From Acidimicrobiales bacterium (GTDB taxonomy: Bacteria; Actinomycetota; Acidimicrobiia; Acidimicrobiales; Acidimicrobilacustridaceae): 31,405 nt of DNA. Shown here piece after piece: positions 30,217-31,405 of the stretch. How positions within the stretch are numbered: the stretch's first letter is position 1; each line of letters begins with the position of its first letter. The notes under the pieces were generated by a model. That model searched no databases, had not been told where the DNA came from, and worked only from the letters and a program-made list of their open reading frames with translations. The translations under genes and the position numbers were made by a program. The stretch covers positions 1-31,405 of the forward strand of contig JALRFT010000134.1 in NCBI GenBank assembly GCA_023261915.1, written 5' to 3'.

Positions 30217-31405
30217 TCAGTGAAGGTAACCGAGCGATTGGGCCGCAGCGGTCAATCCGTCGCGGTGCTCGGGGGCGGCGATGCCGATGAGGGCCCTGGC
30301 GCGCTGGGCGATGGTGCGGTCCCGGAGCTCGGCGACGCCGAACTCGGTGACCACCTTGTCGACGCGGTTCTTGTGGGCAGTGACCACAGCCCCGGGCCGC
30401 AGCGTCGGCACGATGCGACTCACCACCTCACCGGACGCCATGTCGTGGGCGGTGGCTCTGGTCACGATGAATCCCTGACCACCGGGTGCTTCAAACGTGG
30501 CTCGCACAAAATCGGCCTGACCGCCGGAAGACGAGATGTAGTTGGACCCGAGAGACTCCGACGCACACTGGCCCAAGAGATCGATCTCCATGGTCGAGTT
30601 GACCGCCACCATGTTGTGCTGGGCGACGATGCTGGCGAATGCATTGGTGGAATCCACCGGCCGGATCCGCACTGTGGGGTGATGATCGAGCGCGTCGTAG
30701 AGCGCTCTGCCGCCCAGCACGGAGGTGGCGACGACCAAACCCCGGTCGACGGTCTTGCGTGATCCGTCCGCCGCACCAGAAGCCACGAGACTGAAGAGGC
30801 CCTCGGCCATCAACTCCGTGTGGATCCCGAGGTGGCGATGATCCAGGAGATGGGAACACACGGCGTTAGGGACGTTGCCGATCCCGATCTGCAGCGTTGC
30901 ACCATTAGGGATCCGCTCCGCCACAAGGGCACTGATGGTGAGATCGGCATCACTGGGCTCAAGATTGGGTAATTCCGGGAGGGTGAGGTCAGTTTGGCAC
31001 CAGCCCACAACCTGATCGATGTGCACCCGGTGGTCGCCGAGAGTGTGAGGCATGTTGGGTGTGGCTTCGGCAAAGACCCTCGCCTCACCTAGGAACGCTG
31101 CGCAGTACTCGCCGTTGGTGCCCATCGACAGCCACCCGTCAGCGTCGGGAACCGATGTCGCGATGAGCACCAGCGGATCGGTCGTCGTCCGCCGCATGAT
31201 GCCCGGTGCCATCGAGAAATCGTTAGGGACGAGGTCCACCAGTCCCGCCTCAAACGGTTGACGCAAGAATGCAGAGAGGAAATAGGAGACGTGGCGCATT
31301 CCCGGGATCTGTCCGTGATGATGCGGTCGTTCCTTGAACGGCAGCATCTGGTGCACCCGGACGTTGCGCAGTTTGCCCTCGTCGCCGGCCGCCTCGATGG
31401 CGTCG
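30217..31405 (-). CDS. Acetyl-CoA hydrolase/4-hydroxybutyrate CoA-transferase family protein (N-terminus missing)
   Basis: The frame is open to the right edge, so the 5' end is outside the window; 395 codons are visible (stop at 30217). Coding starts with DAIEAAGDEGKLRNVRVHQMLP, the usual early segment of this family. It continues with GHGQ-like HHHGQIPGMRHVSYFLSAFLR, TNGEYCAAF, TLQIGIGNVPNAV (from about 190), HTELMAEG and a late SGGQADFVRA. The Glu of HTELMAEG is a candidate for the glutamate that forms the acyl-CoA thioester. The enzyme would move CoA between carboxylates. The GH4 gene follows after 111 bp. Confidence 0.92.
   Translation of the reverse strand, partial: DAIEAAGDEGKLRNVRVHQMLPFKERPHHHGQIPGMRHVSYFLSAFLRQPFEAGLVDLVPNDFSMAPGIMRRTTTDPLVLIATSVPDADGWLSMGTNGEYCAAFLGEARVFAEATPNMPHTLGDHRVHIDQVVGWCQTDLTLPELPNLEPSDADLTISALVAERIPNGATLQIGIGNVPNAVCSHLLDHRHLGIHTELMAEGLFSLVASGAADGSRKTVDRGLVVATSVLGGRALYDALDHHPTVRIRPVDSTNAFASIVAQHNMVAVNSTMEIDLLGQCASESLGSNYISSSGGQADFVRATFEAPGGQGFIVTRATAHDMASGEVVSRIVPTLRPGAVVTAHKNRVDKVVTEFGVAELRDRTIAQRARALIGIAAPEHRDGLTAAAQSLGYLH

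Noticed and set aside
29746..30762. Open frame of 338 codons on the plus strand, opposite the GH4 and CoA-transferase genes
   Set aside because: Antisense to two recognised enzymes and of shadow composition.
1..31405. CRISPR arrays, tRNA or rRNA genes, insertion sequences, phage or integrase genes
   Set aside because: I looked for regular direct repeats, cloverleaf-type sequences and transposase or integrase motifs and found none.

Overview
The window is gene-dense, GC-rich chromosomal DNA with about 30 protein-coding genes. Spacers are mostly under 160 bp, and no stretch over 300 bp lacks a gene. I see no rRNA, tRNA, CRISPR array, insertion sequence, integrase or phage gene. GTG starts are as common as ATG. 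The content points to a high-GC actinobacterium: a PASTA-domain Ser/Thr kinase, an NAD-dependent ligase next to a MetE-like protein, an iscS-mnmA pair, MurA with Asp in place of the catalytic Cys, several lipoproteins, two cytochromes P450 and a CoA-family desaturase. My inference is the class Acidimicrobiia or a relative. That is a judgement from gene style, not from a search.

Layout. 1-2300 (minus): PASTA kinase followed by a truncated methyltransferase-like gene. 2306-2707 (plus): small membrane-anchored protein. 2713-6573 (minus): MetE-like protein, ligA and a HAD hydrolase, the last two overlapping by ATGA. 6647-7567 (plus): six-helix membrane protein. 7584-11593 (minus): enoyl-CoA hydratase, zinc-finger rhomboid protease, iscS and mnmA, the last pair overlapping by ATGA. 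11737-12126 (plus): mscL. 12138-14752 (minus): murA, NifU-like protein and MeaB-type GTPase. 14813-17238 (plus): MFS transporter coupled to a lipoprotein L,D-transpeptidase. 17257-20060 (minus): acidic repeat protein, C-terminal J-domain protein, small alpha/beta hydrolase and a lipoprotein. 20138-21115 (plus): glpX. 21133-23616 (minus): fatty-acyl desaturase and P450. 23775-25421 (plus): membrane-anchored molybdopterin oxidoreductase. 25433-26428 (minus): threonylcarbamoyl-AMP synthase. 26483-28721 (plus): NAD-dependent epimerase and a second P450. 28753-31405 (minus): truncated CoA-transferase and a GH4 glycosidase.

The genes are mainly housekeeping. Themes are tRNA modification (iscS-mnmA, tsaC), cell wall (murA, L,D-transpeptidase), Fe-S and sulfur metabolism, gluconeogenesis (glpX), acyl-CoA and lipid chemistry, and signalling.

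The most striking feature is regulatory. In front of 16 of the roughly 24 genes that could have their own promoter, a -10-like hexamer (mostly TANNNT, always NANNNT) sits exactly 6 or 7 nt before the start codon. That is the geometry expected for leaderless transcripts. It settles several ambiguous starts and occurs in symmetric arrangements at divergent gene pairs. I found no obvious novel defence or mobile system.
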